64,000 bases of DNA from assembly GCF_020037015.1 (NCBI RefSeq), contig NZ_JAIQDE010000010.1, positions 1 to 64,000 of the forward strand, given 5' to 3'. The notes under the pieces were generated by a model, which worked only from the letters and a program-made list of their open reading frames with translations, searched no databases and was not told the DNA's origin. Below are positions 1-9,285 of this stretch, in pieces. Source of the DNA: Corallococcus sp. AS-1-6 (GTDB lineage: Bacteria; Myxococcota; Myxococcia; Myxococcales; Myxococcaceae). How positions within the stretch are numbered: the stretch's first letter is position 1; each line of letters starts with the position of its first letter. Made by a program: the position numbers and the translations under genes.

Positions 1-828
1 CCCGGCCTCGTTTCGGTGGTGCTCACCGGGGATCGTTACGTCGCCTTTCTCGTTTCCACACCCTCTGTGACTACCTCGCAGTGGAAGGCCGCGCTCTTCA
101 GGGCGAAGAAGGCCTTCGCGCGGACGGACAGGTCCCATCTCCGCTTCGCGGAGTCATGCTTCCGCTTCGTCCAGGCGGCATGGGTCGACAACCTCTGCTC
201 GATCGCGGGGCCGCAACGGGGGAAGTGGGATTGGAAGGGGACCCTCTTCGCAAGTGACGCCCTGACCGAACAGGGGGGGATTGAGACGAATCCGCTGGAG
301 GCCTACGAACAGCGCGTCCGCCGTCATGTGGGCGAGTTTTATCGGTTCGTTCAAGCTGAATGCAGACACTACGACCGTAGCTGGATCGGGGGGCAATGGC
401 TGGAAGAGTCTCTTCCCCTGTTCATGCTTCCGGAGTTCGCGCCATCCCCCCTGCTCTCACGCCTGCTGGCGTGGGATGGGGGTGGAATGAACGACACGGG
501 CTGGAACTCGTTGCTGAATTTCTGGGAGAACCACCTTCATCTTCTGACCCGGAACCGGGAGCTCCTGGTGCGTGAGCGTGCCACCTGCTCCGCCTCCTAC
601 GAACGCCTGTTCAAGGAAACCGGACGGCCCATGCGGCCAAGGTTCCGGGAGCGCCAGTGGTTGAATCAGGTGCTCTGGGCCTGGTTCAGGACCGTGGACC
701 ACGACAACTACCGCAAAGGTCGCAAGCTCGAAGTGCTCCAGTTGCTGACACCCCATGAACTCCAGGAGCTGATGCCCAGGGACGAGAAGTGGAGGACGGA
801 GCTCGCCCAGGAAGCGGAGCCGCCATGA
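1..828 (+). CDS. C-terminal part of unidentified protein upstream of RdrB-like deaminase (possible RdrA)
   Basis: The reading frame is open to the left edge, so only the C-terminal roughly 275 residues are seen; the first possible start inside the window (GTG at 16) is probably internal. The segment is rich in Trp, Arg and His and has no signal peptide, membrane segment, P-loop or other motif I recognise. The stop codon (826-828) overlaps the ATG of the next gene in an ATGA, which implies translational coupling. In RADAR defence loci the large ATPase gene rdrA directly precedes rdrB, so this could be the RdrA tail. That is inference from position only, because the ATPase domain would lie outside the window. 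Its base composition looks less GC-rich at third positions than genes further right, consistent with an acquired island. Confidence 0.6.
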   Translation, partial: PGLVSVVLTGDRYVAFLVSTPSVTTSQWKAALFRAKKAFARTDRSHLRFAESCFRFVQAAWVDNLCSIAGPQRGKWDWKGTLFASDALTEQGGIETNPLEAYEQRVRRHVGEFYRFVQAECRHYDRSWIGGQWLEESLPLFMLPEFAPSPLLSRLLAWDGGGMNDTGWNSLLNFWENHLHLLTRNRELLVRERATCSASYERLFKETGRPMRPRFRERQWLNQVLWAWFRTVDHDNYRKGRKLEVLQLLTPHELQELMPRDEKWRTELAQEAEPP

Positions 829-3602
829 TGCACTCCGGACAAGGCAGGACACTGGGCGCGGTAGCGCCACGGAGCATTCCCGAAGCCTACATGCGGGCCG
901 AAGTGGCGAGCTTTCCACTGACCAGCGAGAAGGCCTTTACGGATGGCTTGATCACGCTGGAGCCCGCGCCGGACTCCCGGAAGGACAGACAGCGGACCTC
1001 GGACCTGTGGCGGGAGTGCGAGCAGCGCCTTTCGGAACATGCCAGCGGCTGGTCCCTGGACCGGCTCGTCGCCCTGCGAGACGAGTTCTGGTTCGCCACG
1101 TCCAGCCGAGACCAGGGGCGGCGCGGCCTGCACCGCGTGCCCATGGCCCGCTACCTGCGTGCCCTGGCCGAGGCACATCTGGAGCGCCGCCCCGGTGTCA
1201 CCGACATCGCGCTGCGCACGGATGTCGATGCGGTGGATGCCCTCACCCACTATCGCTGGCTCCTCTTCGCCATGCCGGAGGATCTGCTCCTCTCCGCGGT
1301 GCGGGAGGAACCTCCTCCGCTTCGGGTGAACATCGATCCCCCCCTCCTGATACGCCAACTGCTGGACCGGGGCGTGGCGGAGATCCACCACCACATCGGC
1401 GCGGGCATGGATTTTCCCCTCCTGTGGGCCGCCCTGCTGTCAGCGCTGGGGAACCCCTCGCTGGAGCACGAGGTGCTGCGGGGGCCGAACCTCCCCTTTG
1501 GTGATGGAACGCTGTTCCTGCGATGGCTGTTGGCCGCCGCAGTGGCGCGCTGCGTGCTCGCTGAGTACCTCCTGCGCGGCCAGAACAGATCCCTGCCGGA
1601 GTTCCTGCGGGAGCTGGCGAGCGCGTCGGCCTGGCAGTACCAGCGGCGGCGGGTGCTGGTGCGGACGCTGGACTCCCTGGCGAGCGGCTCCCAGGATCTC
1701 CTGCCGGACCTCGATCCCCTGCGGAGCCTCTACGCGGACCTCCACCCAATGGCGCTCCAGAACAACGTCGAGCCTCCTCCGACCATCGAGGACGTCTGGA
1801 GGCGGTGCGACCCCATCGCCGTCCGGCTGCGGTTGCGAACCCCCAATGGCGGGGAGCGATGGCTCATACGCCATGGCTTGGCCCGGCTCGACACCCGTGC
1901 CCACGAGCCGGAGGCCCCGGAGGACGACGCCTTCACCCGACTCTTCTGGCAGGTGATGCGGATCCGTTGCATCACCTACCGCAGCCTGGTGCAGCGGCCC
2001 ATGACCGCGGGCCTGCTGTGGTTCATCCGCTTCTCCGGGCGACTGCATCTGGCGACGGGCCCGCTGCGCTCCGTTCGCTCCGAGGCGTCCTATGACGTGG
2101 CGGGAGGAGGCCAGTCCATTGCCTCCCTCGAAATACGCACGGGCTCCAGGAAGACCCCCTCCCTCCTGGCCGAGGAGCTGTGGGCCCTGACCTACTCCTG
2201 GCGGCGTGTGCTGGAGAAGTTGAGCAGCGGGAACACCGCGGGGAGCCCACCCGAGTTCGGCGTGGTCGTGCTCCTGAAGAAGGAGCGGGACCCCAGACAT
2301 GCCTGGGAGGAAGGCCGCCCGCTCGCCTATGGCATGGAGACCCATGCCGAGCCGCAGGCACTCCACCCGCGCCAGTTGGGCGGGCGCTTCGCGGGCTACT
2401 TCGTCGAACAGTCCGCGCACGTCCGTTCGCTGGTGGAGCTGCTGCGGAGGATTCCCAAGCTGCCGTGGCTGGTGCGCGGGCTGGACGTGGCCGCGGATGA
2501 GCTGAGCGTGCCCACCTGGGTGCTCGCGCCCCTGTACCGCGCGGTTCGCCGGGGAGCCGCATGCGCCCCCGGGTTCGCCCACGCGCGCCACCCTCCACCG
2601 CTGCGAATGACCGCCCACGTGGGAGAAGACTTCCGCCACCTCATGGAGGGGCTGCGCCGCATCTACGAGTGCACCCAGTACCTGCTGGATCGCACCGGTG
2701 GGCGCCTGGGCCACGCCATCGCGCTGGGGCTCGAGCCCCAGCAATGGGCCGAATCCGTGGGGACCGTGATGATGCCCGCCGAGGACCGGCTGTGGGGCCT
2801 GGTCTTCGAGTGGCGGCTGTACAGCCAGTACCGGATGCCGCCGGAATTTCGCGCGGAGGCGCCCCCTTCTCGGACTCCGAAGGTGGAGAACACCCTCCGG
2901 GATCTGTCCGAGTTCATCTTCGGAAGAGCCATCCCACCCGCGGTGCTCGCCGAGGCCCACCATGTCCTGCATCAGCTCTGGTGCTGGCCCGTGGGAAGAG
3001 AGGACCGGGACCTGGGGCTGACCACCTTCACCCGCGCGCTCGGGCGCCTGCGCTGGCACGAAGTGCACCAGGCCGTCCATGTCTGCCACCTCCTCGAGCA
3101 CTACCGTGAGGATGAAGCGGTCTACCGGCGTGGGCAGCACCTGGTCGACGTTGCCCTGGACTCCTCGGAGGTGCAGGCGCTGCGCGCCGTCCAGGACGGC
3201 ATGCGCCGGGGCGTGGGCGCCCGGGGCATCGTCGTGGAGGTGAACCCGTCCAGCAACCTGCTCATCGGCAACCTGATGGACCTGCGCAACCACCCCATCC
3301 TGCGACTGTTTCCACCGCAGGTGCAGGAAGGCGCGCCACCTCCCGTGCCCATCGCGGTGGGCTCGGATGATCCCCTCACCTTCAGCACCTACCTCCTCCG
3401 GGAATACTCCCTCCTGTACGAGGCCGCGATGGGAGCGGGCTATCCGGAGCGGGACGTGCATACATGGTTGACTCACATCCGGCAGACGAGCATGGACGCG
3501 CGCTTCACCACCCCCTGGCGGCCCGACGCCCTGAAAATGGCGGACGACCTCCTGATGGCTTTGGAGGCCTACCTCTGGAAGCCCTTCCCGCGAGCAAGGT
3601 GA
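825..3602 (+). CDS. Large adenosine-deaminase-family protein, RdrB-like (RADAR defence)
   Basis: A 925-residue protein, far longer than a housekeeping adenosine deaminase (about 330-350). All ADA metal and catalytic signatures are present in order: EIHHHIGAG (His188/His190), AHVGED (His598, Glu601), RLGHA (His630), VEVNPSSN (Glu805-Asn811) and GSDDP (Asp848, Asp849). The roughly 400-residue insertion between the first and second motifs matches the divergent, enlarged deaminase RdrB of RADAR, which assembles with the ATPase RdrA and converts adenosine nucleotides or RNA to inosine forms during phage infection (family knowledge). The ATG at 825 is preferred over an in-frame start at 789 because it gives the ATGA overlap with the previous stop and has a GGAG-like site (816-819) upstream. 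No signal peptide, so cytoplasmic. A different large ADA-like amidohydrolase cannot be excluded without the upstream partner. Confidence 0.8.
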   Translation: MMHSGQGRTLGAVAPRSIPEAYMRAEVASFPLTSEKAFTDGLITLEPAPDSRKDRQRTSDLWRECEQRLSEHASGWSLDRLVALRDEFWFATSSRDQGRRGLHRVPMARYLRALAEAHLERRPGVTDIALRTDVDAVDALTHYRWLLFAMPEDLLLSAVREEPPPLRVNIDPPLLIRQLLDRGVAEIHHHIGAGMDFPLLWAALLSALGNPSLEHEVLRGPNLPFGDGTLFLRWLLAAAVARCVLAEYLLRGQNRSLPEFLRELASASAWQYQRRRVLVRTLDSLASGSQDLLPDLDPLRSLYADLHPMALQNNVEPPPTIEDVWRRCDPIAVRLRLRTPNGGERWLIRHGLARLDTRAHEPEAPEDDAFTRLFWQVMRIRCITYRSLVQRPMTAGLLWFIRFSGRLHLATGPLRSVRSEASYDVAGGGQSIASLEIRTGSRKTPSLLAEELWALTYSWRRVLEKLSSGNTAGSPPEFGVVVLLKKERDPRHAWEEGRPLAYGMETHAEPQALHPRQLGGRFAGYFVEQSAHVRSLVELLRRIPKLPWLVRGLDVAADELSVPTWVLAPLYRAVRRGAACAPGFAHARHPPPLRMTAHVGEDFRHLMEGLRRIYECTQYLLDRTGGRLGHAIALGLEPQQWAESVGTVMMPAEDRLWGLVFEWRLYSQYRMPPEFRAEAPPSRTPKVENTLRDLSEFIFGRAIPPAVLAEAHHVLHQLWCWPVGREDRDLGLTTFTRALGRLRWHEVHQAVHVCHLLEHYREDEAVYRRGQHLVDVALDSSEVQALRAVQDGMRRGVGARGIVVEVNPSSNLLIGNLMDLRNHPILRLFPPQVQEGAPPPVPIAVGSDDPLTFSTYLLREYSLLYEAAMGAGYPERDVHTWLTHIRQTSMDARFTTPWRPDALKMADDLLMALEAYLWKPFPRAR

Positions 3603-3615
3603 CGGGATTCCCCTC

Positions 3616-3638
3616 CGCGTGACACCCGGGGTCACGCG
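3616..3638. terminator. Hairpin between convergent genes
   Basis: An 8-bp perfect inverted repeat (CGCGTGAC / GTCACGCG) with a 7-base loop lies in the 29-bp gap between the deaminase stop (3602) and the end of the minus-strand gene (3632), overlapping that stop codon. There is no T tract, so it would be a non-canonical bidirectional terminator. Confidence 0.4.
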
Positions 3639-4372
3639 TCCTTGATCTCGACGCCAGCCATCACGGCCGTGGCGTCGATGATGAGCCTCGGGCGTGGCAT
3701 GACCTCCGCCGGAGGCTCCGGGTGGCGCTTGTCGTCGATGCCTCCAAGCAGGGGCGTGCCATGGACCGCGACCTCCCAGTGCCGGGGCACGAAGATCTCG
3801 ATGCCCCCCAGCACCGCGGTGGTCCGGAGGTGGGCGCCCTCCTCCACCGGCAGCGCCCCCTCCAGGTGGAGCACCGCGGCGCCCATGACGGCGGTGACCT
3901 CACCACCCGCCCACGCCTTCGACAGGACGCGCTCGTTGCGCCCGGCCATGATGGCCACGACGGAGGCCCGCTCGCCTGTCACGACGGTCCGCGTATTGGA
4001 GGCCACTGCGCCCGAAGCCGGCTGGTTGCGCAGGCGCGGCTCGACGAGCATGCGGATCCCGATGGCCACGATGAGGACCGGCCAGGCCACCGACCAGACG
4101 TTCACCGAGAACCAGTCGAGCGCGTCGAGCTGAAGCGTCACGCCGACGATGAGCAGGATGAGCGCGCCCAGGCTCCTGCCACCGCTCGATACGAGGTTGC
4201 CCACGGCGATAACGACCAGCAGCAGCGGCCACCAGGTGCCAAGGAACCAGCCCAGGCCCCCCACCCCCAGTTGGGAGAGGAGGAACAGCACGCCCAGCGT
4301 GATGAAGCCCAAGGCGATGATGAAGCGGCCACCGAAACGATGGGGCGCGGGAGCGGGGGCAGCGGTGCTCAT
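3632..4372 (-). CDS. Membrane protein with LiaF-like C-terminal domain
   Basis: 246 residues. After a short Pro/Ala-rich N-terminus come about four hydrophobic helices (residues ~15-105, for example FIIALGFITLGVLFLLSQL and WPVLIVAIGIRML). The soluble C-terminal domain (~125-246) has the pattern of the LiaF/YvqF 'cell wall-active antibiotics response' domain: alternating beta-like segments such as ITAVMGAAVLHLEGA and a 'TTAVLGGIEIFVP' motif. LiaF-type proteins sense or modulate envelope stress through LiaS-like kinases; no kinase or regulator is adjacent here, so the role is only inferred. It follows the P-type ATPase by 33 bp on the same strand and may be the last gene of a three-gene unit. 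Confidence 0.72.
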   Translation of the reverse strand: MSTAAPAPAPHRFGGRFIIALGFITLGVLFLLSQLGVGGLGWFLGTWWPLLLVVIAVGNLVSSGGRSLGALILLIVGVTLQLDALDWFSVNVWSVAWPVLIVAIGIRMLVEPRLRNQPASGAVASNTRTVVTGERASVVAIMAGRNERVLSKAWAGGEVTAVMGAAVLHLEGALPVEEGAHLRTTAVLGGIEIFVPRHWEVAVHGTPLLGGIDDKRHPEPPAEVMPRPRLIIDATAVMAGVEIKDA

Positions 4373-4405
4373 GGTGGGTTCCTCCTGAGGCCCTGTGTTG
4401 GAGAT

Positions 4406-7144
4406 CTACGCATGGGCGCGGACAGGGGACTTCACCGCCCGGCGTGGGAGCCCTCCCCTGCCGCCGCGGCGCCACCGGACGCGGCGGGTCCACGCCTTGC
4501 GCGCCTCCTCCAGCGCCAGCATCCCAACAGCGAACGGCAGCACGAAGAGCCACAGCGAACCAGGCAGCGGAGCCGTGGCGAAGACGCGGTTGCCCCACGG
4601 CGTGTAGACGATGAAGCCCAGCAGCAGCAGCTCCACCGCCACGCCCACGAAGAGCAGCGGGTTGTCCCGCAGCCGCACGGAGAACGTGGGCGCGCGCTCC
4701 GTCCGGCACAACAGCACGTTCATCACCTGCATCACGACGATGGCCCCCAGGCACGCGGCCATGGCCCGCAGGTGCAGCGGCGCGTTCCACGCCAGCGGTT
4801 CGCCGTAGCTCCATCCGCCGCGCCCCAGCACGAAGAAGAAGGCCGCCATGCCCGCCGCTGCCTCCATCACCCCGAGGAAGAGGTACGCGCGCAGCAGCAG
4901 CGGCGCATCTAGCAGCCGCCTCCGGAAGTCCGAAGGCGGCTGGTGCATCACCCGGGCATGGGGCGGCTCCGCGCCCAGCGCCAGCGCCGGCAGCATGTCC
5001 GTGCCCAGGTCCACCGCGAGGATCTGCAGGATGCTCAGCGGCAACGGGATGCGCAGCAGCACGAAGGCCAGGTAGGGGACGATCTCCGGGACGTTGGACG
5101 TGAGGATGTACGTCAGGAACTTGCGGATGTTGGAGTAGACGGCGCGGCCCTCCTCCACAGCGGCCACGATGCTGGCGAAGTTGTCGTCCGCGAGCACCAC
5201 GTCCGCGGCCTCGCGAGCCACGTCGGTGCCCGCCAATCCCATGGCGATGCCGATGTGCGCCTCCTTCAAGGCGGGCGCGTCGTTCACGCCGTCCCCGGTG
5301 ACGGCCACCACCTCGCGCTTGCGCTTGAGGGCCATCACCACGCGCCGCTTGTCCACCGGGGCCACGCGGGCGAAGAGCACCTCGGGCGCGTCCAGCGCCA
5401 GTTGCAGTTGCGTGTCCGAAAGCCTCCGCAGCTCCGCGCTCGTGAGCACCACCGGCCGCTCCGTCCGCACCAACCCCACCTGCCGCGCCACCGCCTCCGC
5501 CGTGCGCGGATGGTCCCCGGTGACGAGGATGACGCGGATGCCCGCCTCGCGGCACCGCTGGATGGCCGCCGGCACCTCCGGGCGGAAGGGGTCCTCCAGG
5601 CCCACCAGCCCGGAGAGCACCAGCCCCTCCTCCCAGTGTGACGGCGACACCCCATCCGGCAGACGCCGGTACGCGAAGGCCAACACCCGCAGCCCCTCGC
5701 GTGCGAGCACCTCGCCCTCGTCGCGGAATCGCCCGGCCAGTTCCGGCGTCAGCGGGCGCACGCCCTGCTCTGTCTCCACCTCCCGGCACAGCGACAGCAC
5801 GGACTCCAATGCGCCCTTGGTGTGGAGCAAGCGCCCCTCCGGCATGCGGTGCACGGTGGAGAGGCGCTTGCGCTCGGGGTCGAAGGGCAGCTCGTCCTCG
5901 CGCCGCGCTTCCAGCGGGCCTGGCCGCGCGCGTGCGCCCATGTGCACCAGCGCCACCTCCATCGGGTCGCCCGCCAGCACCGGCGCTCCGTCACGACGCA
6001 CCTCCTGGAGCATGTGACACAGCCGTGCGCCCTCGAAGAGGCGCGGGTACGAGGCACCCAGCGCGACCAGCATCTGGGGCGAGGTGTCATGGCGGCCGCT
6101 GGCGACGAAGAGGGCGCGCGCCTCCATCCGGTTCTCGGTGAGGGTGCCCGTCTTGTCGGTGCAGATGACGGTCGCCGAGCCCAGGGTCTCCACGGAGACG
6201 AGGTCGCGCACGACGACGTTGCGCCGGGCCATGCGCTGCGACGCCATGGCCAGCGCCAGCGTGACGGTGGGCAGGAGCCCCTCGGGCACGTTGGCCACGA
6301 TGATGCCAATGGCGAACAGCAGGTTCTCCCACGGAGGCAGTCCCAGCGCGCGGCCGATGAGGAAGAAGACGCCACCGAGCGCCATGGCCAGCACCGCGAC
6401 GATGTGGCCCAGCCGGACGATCTCCCGCTGAAGCGGGGACAGCTCCGCGGGCGTCGCCTGCGTGAGGTGGGCGATGCGGCCGAACTCCGTCTGCATGCCG
6501 GTGGCGAAGACGAGCGCCCGCAGCCGCCCGGTGGTCAGGAAGGTGCCCGCCAACACCACGTTCGGGCTGCGCACCAGCTCCTCCTCGCCGCTGGGCCCGG
6601 CCTCGCGAAGCTCCGGCACGGACTCCCCGGTGATGGTGGCGTTGTTCACCCGCGCGCCATGCGTCTCCAGCACGCGCGCATCCGCGGGCACCTGGTCGCC
6701 CTCCTCCAGCAGGAGCACGTCACCAGGAACGAGCGCGGAAGCCGGCAGCAGACCGACCTGTGAGTCGCGCAGCACCTTCACCTCAGCGGGCAGCAGCCGG
6801 CGCAGCGACGCGAGCGCCCGCTCCGCGCGGTACTCCTGGACGAAGGAGAACACCCCGTTGACGAAGATGACGCACAGGATGGCGACCCCCAGCGTCTCCA
6901 TGCCCTGGCCGGGCTCCTGCCACGCGGACACGAAGGCCAGGGCCGCGGCCGCCCAGAGCACGAGCGCGAAGAAGTGGGTGAACTGATGCAGGAAGCGGCG
7001 CACCAGCGATTCCTGCCGGGCATGGGAGACCTGGTTGGGACCGAACTCGTGCAGGCGGCGCGCCGCTTCCGGGCTGGCCAGCCCCTCCTCGCGGCTGTCG
7101 AGGCTGTGCAGGCACTCGGCCACCGTGAGGTGATGGATCTTCAT
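4406..7144 (-). CDS. P-type II cation-transporting ATPase
   Basis: 912 residues, normal length for P2 ATPases. An N-terminal cation ATPase domain is followed by TM1-2, the actuator domain with the TGES loop ('ITGESVPE'), the TM4 signature NVPEGLLPT, the phosphorylation motif DKTGTLTENR (Asp330, codon at 6157-6155), a nucleotide-binding domain, the hinge GDGVNDAPALKEA and a C-terminal set of membrane helices. The PEGLL sequence with 'RMARRNVVVR' resembles the Na+/K+-ATPase-like (IIC) branch more than SERCA-type PEGLPA, so Ca2+ is not assured; Na+, K+, Ca2+ or H+ remain possible. It drives cation export or exchange across the inner membrane using ATP. It lies 42 bp behind the small exported protein and 33 bp before the LiaF-like gene. 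No strong Shine-Dalgarno sequence precedes the ATG. Confidence 0.9.
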   Translation of the reverse strand: MKIHHLTVAECLHSLDSREEGLASPEAARRLHEFGPNQVSHARQESLVRRFLHQFTHFFALVLWAAAALAFVSAWQEPGQGMETLGVAILCVIFVNGVFSFVQEYRAERALASLRRLLPAEVKVLRDSQVGLLPASALVPGDVLLLEEGDQVPADARVLETHGARVNNATITGESVPELREAGPSGEEELVRSPNVVLAGTFLTTGRLRALVFATGMQTEFGRIAHLTQATPAELSPLQREIVRLGHIVAVLAMALGGVFFLIGRALGLPPWENLLFAIGIIVANVPEGLLPTVTLALAMASQRMARRNVVVRDLVSVETLGSATVICTDKTGTLTENRMEARALFVASGRHDTSPQMLVALGASYPRLFEGARLCHMLQEVRRDGAPVLAGDPMEVALVHMGARARPGPLEARREDELPFDPERKRLSTVHRMPEGRLLHTKGALESVLSLCREVETEQGVRPLTPELAGRFRDEGEVLAREGLRVLAFAYRRLPDGVSPSHWEEGLVLSGLVGLEDPFRPEVPAAIQRCREAGIRVILVTGDHPRTAEAVARQVGLVRTERPVVLTSAELRRLSDTQLQLALDAPEVLFARVAPVDKRRVVMALKRKREVVAVTGDGVNDAPALKEAHIGIAMGLAGTDVAREAADVVLADDNFASIVAAVEEGRAVYSNIRKFLTYILTSNVPEIVPYLAFVLLRIPLPLSILQILAVDLGTDMLPALALGAEPPHARVMHQPPSDFRRRLLDAPLLLRAYLFLGVMEAAAGMAAFFFVLGRGGWSYGEPLAWNAPLHLRAMAACLGAIVVMQVMNVLLCRTERAPTFSVRLRDNPLLFVGVAVELLLLGFIVYTPWGNRVFATAPLPGSLWLFVLPFAVGMLALEEARKAWTRRVRWRRGGRGGLPRRAVKSPVRAHA

Positions 7145-7186
7145 GGGTCCGCGTGGGGGCAGGAAGGCTCGGAAGCCCCTCGCGCG

Positions 7187-7663
7187 CTACATCTCGGTCC
7201 GGATGGACTCGTACACCTCGTGGACGGTCGCCTCCCGGGAAGTGAGGTCCCCCAGGGTCATCACGAGGAGGTTGCGCCGGGCGCCGGACACGAGGGTGAG
7301 GTCCCAGTCACACGTCGTTCCATCGGAGCAGGTGCCCGTGCCCTCGGCATGGGTCTGAATCAGGTTGTTGACCCGCCGCGCCTCGGGCTCGCTCAGGAGA
7401 ACGACATCGCGGAGCTTCCCGCCCATCTCCCGGGTGACGTCCGCCACCAGGTCCTCCGTCGCGCGGATGTCCGTCACCATGAAGACCATGGAGAGTTTCT
7501 GGTCCGGACTCGTGGCGATGAGCACGTCGCCGTCCTGGCCGGCCGACCACGATGCCGGCAGCGAGAAGGTCAGCCCCGTCTCTTGATGGACGACGTCACC
7601 CGCCAGCGCCGGAGCAGCGAGCAGGCTCAGCATGAGCAACATCGGGACGAAGAACCTGCGCAT
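7187..7663 (-). CDS. Small exported protein of unknown function
   Basis: 158 residues from the chosen ATG at 7663, which has a GGAG site about 9 bases upstream; a longer open frame to 7720 would place the signal peptide internally. The N-terminus MRRFFVPMLLMLSLLAAPALA is a typical Sec signal peptide cleaved after ALA. The mature part is a single alpha/beta domain beginning with a 'GLTFSLPASW' segment, common in small periplasmic proteins that resemble DUF1795/PsbP-like folds, and it contains one Cys pair (CSDGTTC). The function is not recognised. It is the first gene of a close-packed minus-strand set with the P-type ATPase and may be co-expressed with it. It diverges from the beta-helix gene at 7930 across about 266 bp, which must hold both promoters; no clear operator was seen there. 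Confidence 0.7.
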   Translation of the reverse strand: MRRFFVPMLLMLSLLAAPALAGDVVHQETGLTFSLPASWSAGQDGDVLIATSPDQKLSMVFMVTDIRATEDLVADVTREMGGKLRDVVLLSEPEARRVNNLIQTHAEGTGTCSDGTTCDWDLTLVSGARRNLLVMTLGDLTSREATVHEVYESIRTEM

Positions 7664-7929
7664 GGCGCCCTCCGCGAATGGGATCCCATCTGAGATGGAA
7701 ATGGCGGGCGCGGTACACAAGGGAGCCCTCCGGGGAAGCGCGGCCTCACGGCGTCACGCCTGCCTCCAGGCCCCCTTTCGCGGTCCGTGCCCGCGCCGCC
7801 CCACCCTCCCACGCAGGCAGACCGTTACGCCGCGGCGGTCGCGCCACCACCGCCGGGAGGGACGCCATCGGAAGCGCAATGCCTAGCCTGTCCGCCTACG
7901 GCCGGACTCCTCCGGCCAAGGGAGGCAAC

Positions 7930-9066
7930 ATGCAGCGGACGCATGGATTCGTCGTCGCCGTCGCCACGGCCACATTGATCATGGGGGCGCCCGCCGTCCA
8001 GGCCAGCGGCGGCACCACCGTTCATTGCGGTGACACGATCACCCATCACACGAAGCTCACGCACAACCTCTCTTGTCCGGGCACGGCCCCCTACGCGCTC
8101 CGGGTCTCCGGAGAAGGCGTCGTCCTCGACCTGGGCGGCTACACCATCCGCCGCACCGGACCGGAGAACATTGAGTCTGTCGGCATCACGGTCGACACCA
8201 ACAGCACGGTGCGCAATGGCACGATCGAGGGCTTCGGCCATGGCGTCGCGACCACCGAATCCTCGGGAGTGCGGAACCTGCGTCTTCACCAACTGGAGCT
8301 CGTGGACAACCGAGCCGCCATCTACAACGGCGTCACCGAGATGCGGTTCCTCATCACGGAATGCCGCCTGAGGGGGAACCTGGTCGGGCTGGACGGTGAA
8401 CCCGACGGATCCACCGGTTTATTCGACGTGCGGTCCTCCGTCTTCACCCAGAACGGGACCGCGATGTACGTGGACTTCCATGACCTCGACGTCCTCGACT
8501 CCACCTTCACGTCCAACGAACTGACCGTCTTCTGCCGGCAGGGCCGCGTCCGCGTCAGGTCGAGCACGATCGCGTGGAATGCCTCCGTGAGCACCATCCC
8601 GAACGACGGCGGCTTCCGCCAATGCGACGAGATGCGGTTCGAGAACACGCTCATCTCGAACAACACCGCGCTCGCGCCGCCGGAGGTGCCCGTGTGGCAG
8701 CCGCAAAAGCTCTCGATGATCGACTCGCAGGTCGTCAACAACGGGTCGGGTCTCCAGGCGGCCGCCGACACGGTCTACCTCGACGGGAACACCTTCTTCG
8801 GCAACGCGGACGGCCTGACGCTGTCCGGCCGCGACTGGCAGGTCCCCGTCGTGCTCACGGGGATCATCCGCGGCAACCAGTTCCTGAGCAACGACGGCGA
8901 TGGCCTCCGGGTCCAGGTGCCCGGCAAGCCCACGGTGCGCAGCAACGTCGCCCTGGGCAACACGGGCTATGGCCTCTTCGCGCCGACCGCGTTCGACGGA
9001 GGAGGAAACGTCGCGCGAGACAATGGCGCGGGCAACTGCGTGGGCCTGGTCTGCGCTTCCCACTGA
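7930..9066 (+). CDS. Secreted right-handed beta-helix protein
   Basis: 378 residues from the ATG at 7930, preceded by GGAGG (7921-7925). The frame is open further upstream, but the Sec signal peptide (MQRTHGFVVAVATATLIMGA, cleavage near VQA-SGG) fixes this start. The mature protein shows the periodic short beta-strand pattern of parallel beta-helices (NosD/pectate-lyase-like): 'VVLDLGGYTI', 'SVGITVDTNSTVRNGTIEGF', 'LDGNTFFGNADGLTL', 'IRGNQFLSNDGDGLRV'. Such proteins are often polysaccharide lyases, epimerases or adhesins. No lyase catalytic triad could be assigned, so the substrate is unknown. Several Cys residues (for example near the C-terminus, NCVGLVC) suggest disulphides in an exported location. 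Confidence 0.8.
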   Translation: MQRTHGFVVAVATATLIMGAPAVQASGGTTVHCGDTITHHTKLTHNLSCPGTAPYALRVSGEGVVLDLGGYTIRRTGPENIESVGITVDTNSTVRNGTIEGFGHGVATTESSGVRNLRLHQLELVDNRAAIYNGVTEMRFLITECRLRGNLVGLDGEPDGSTGLFDVRSSVFTQNGTAMYVDFHDLDVLDSTFTSNELTVFCRQGRVRVRSSTIAWNASVSTIPNDGGFRQCDEMRFENTLISNNTALAPPEVPVWQPQKLSMIDSQVVNNGSGLQAAADTVYLDGNTFFGNADGLTLSGRDWQVPVVLTGIIRGNQFLSNDGDGLRVQVPGKPTVRSNVALGNTGYGLFAPTAFDGGGNVARDNGAGNCVGLVCASH

Positions 9067-9285
9067 CGACGTCCTGAGACACGCCGCGCCAGATGCACGC
9101 GAAGGCGCTCTGGTCGTCAGCCCAAGGACGGTGAACCACCTGTCCGGGTCATGGCGGCAATGCCATCCATCCTGGATAGTCGATCCGGTCGCAGGCAGGG
9201 TGAGACTCCTCGCATCTCCGTCCCAAGTCCTCTCATCCACCGCGACTGCTTCGCGAGCCTCACGCTCGCGGCGAGGGGGACGAAC

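Noticed and set aside
789-824. Earlier ATG for the deaminase
   Set aside because: The ATGA overlap at 825 and the ribosome-site spacing favour the later start.
1440-3635. 731-codon minus-strand open frame opposite the deaminase
   Set aside because: Shadow of the plus-strand gene caused by high GC at codon positions; no ribosome site or protein-like motifs.
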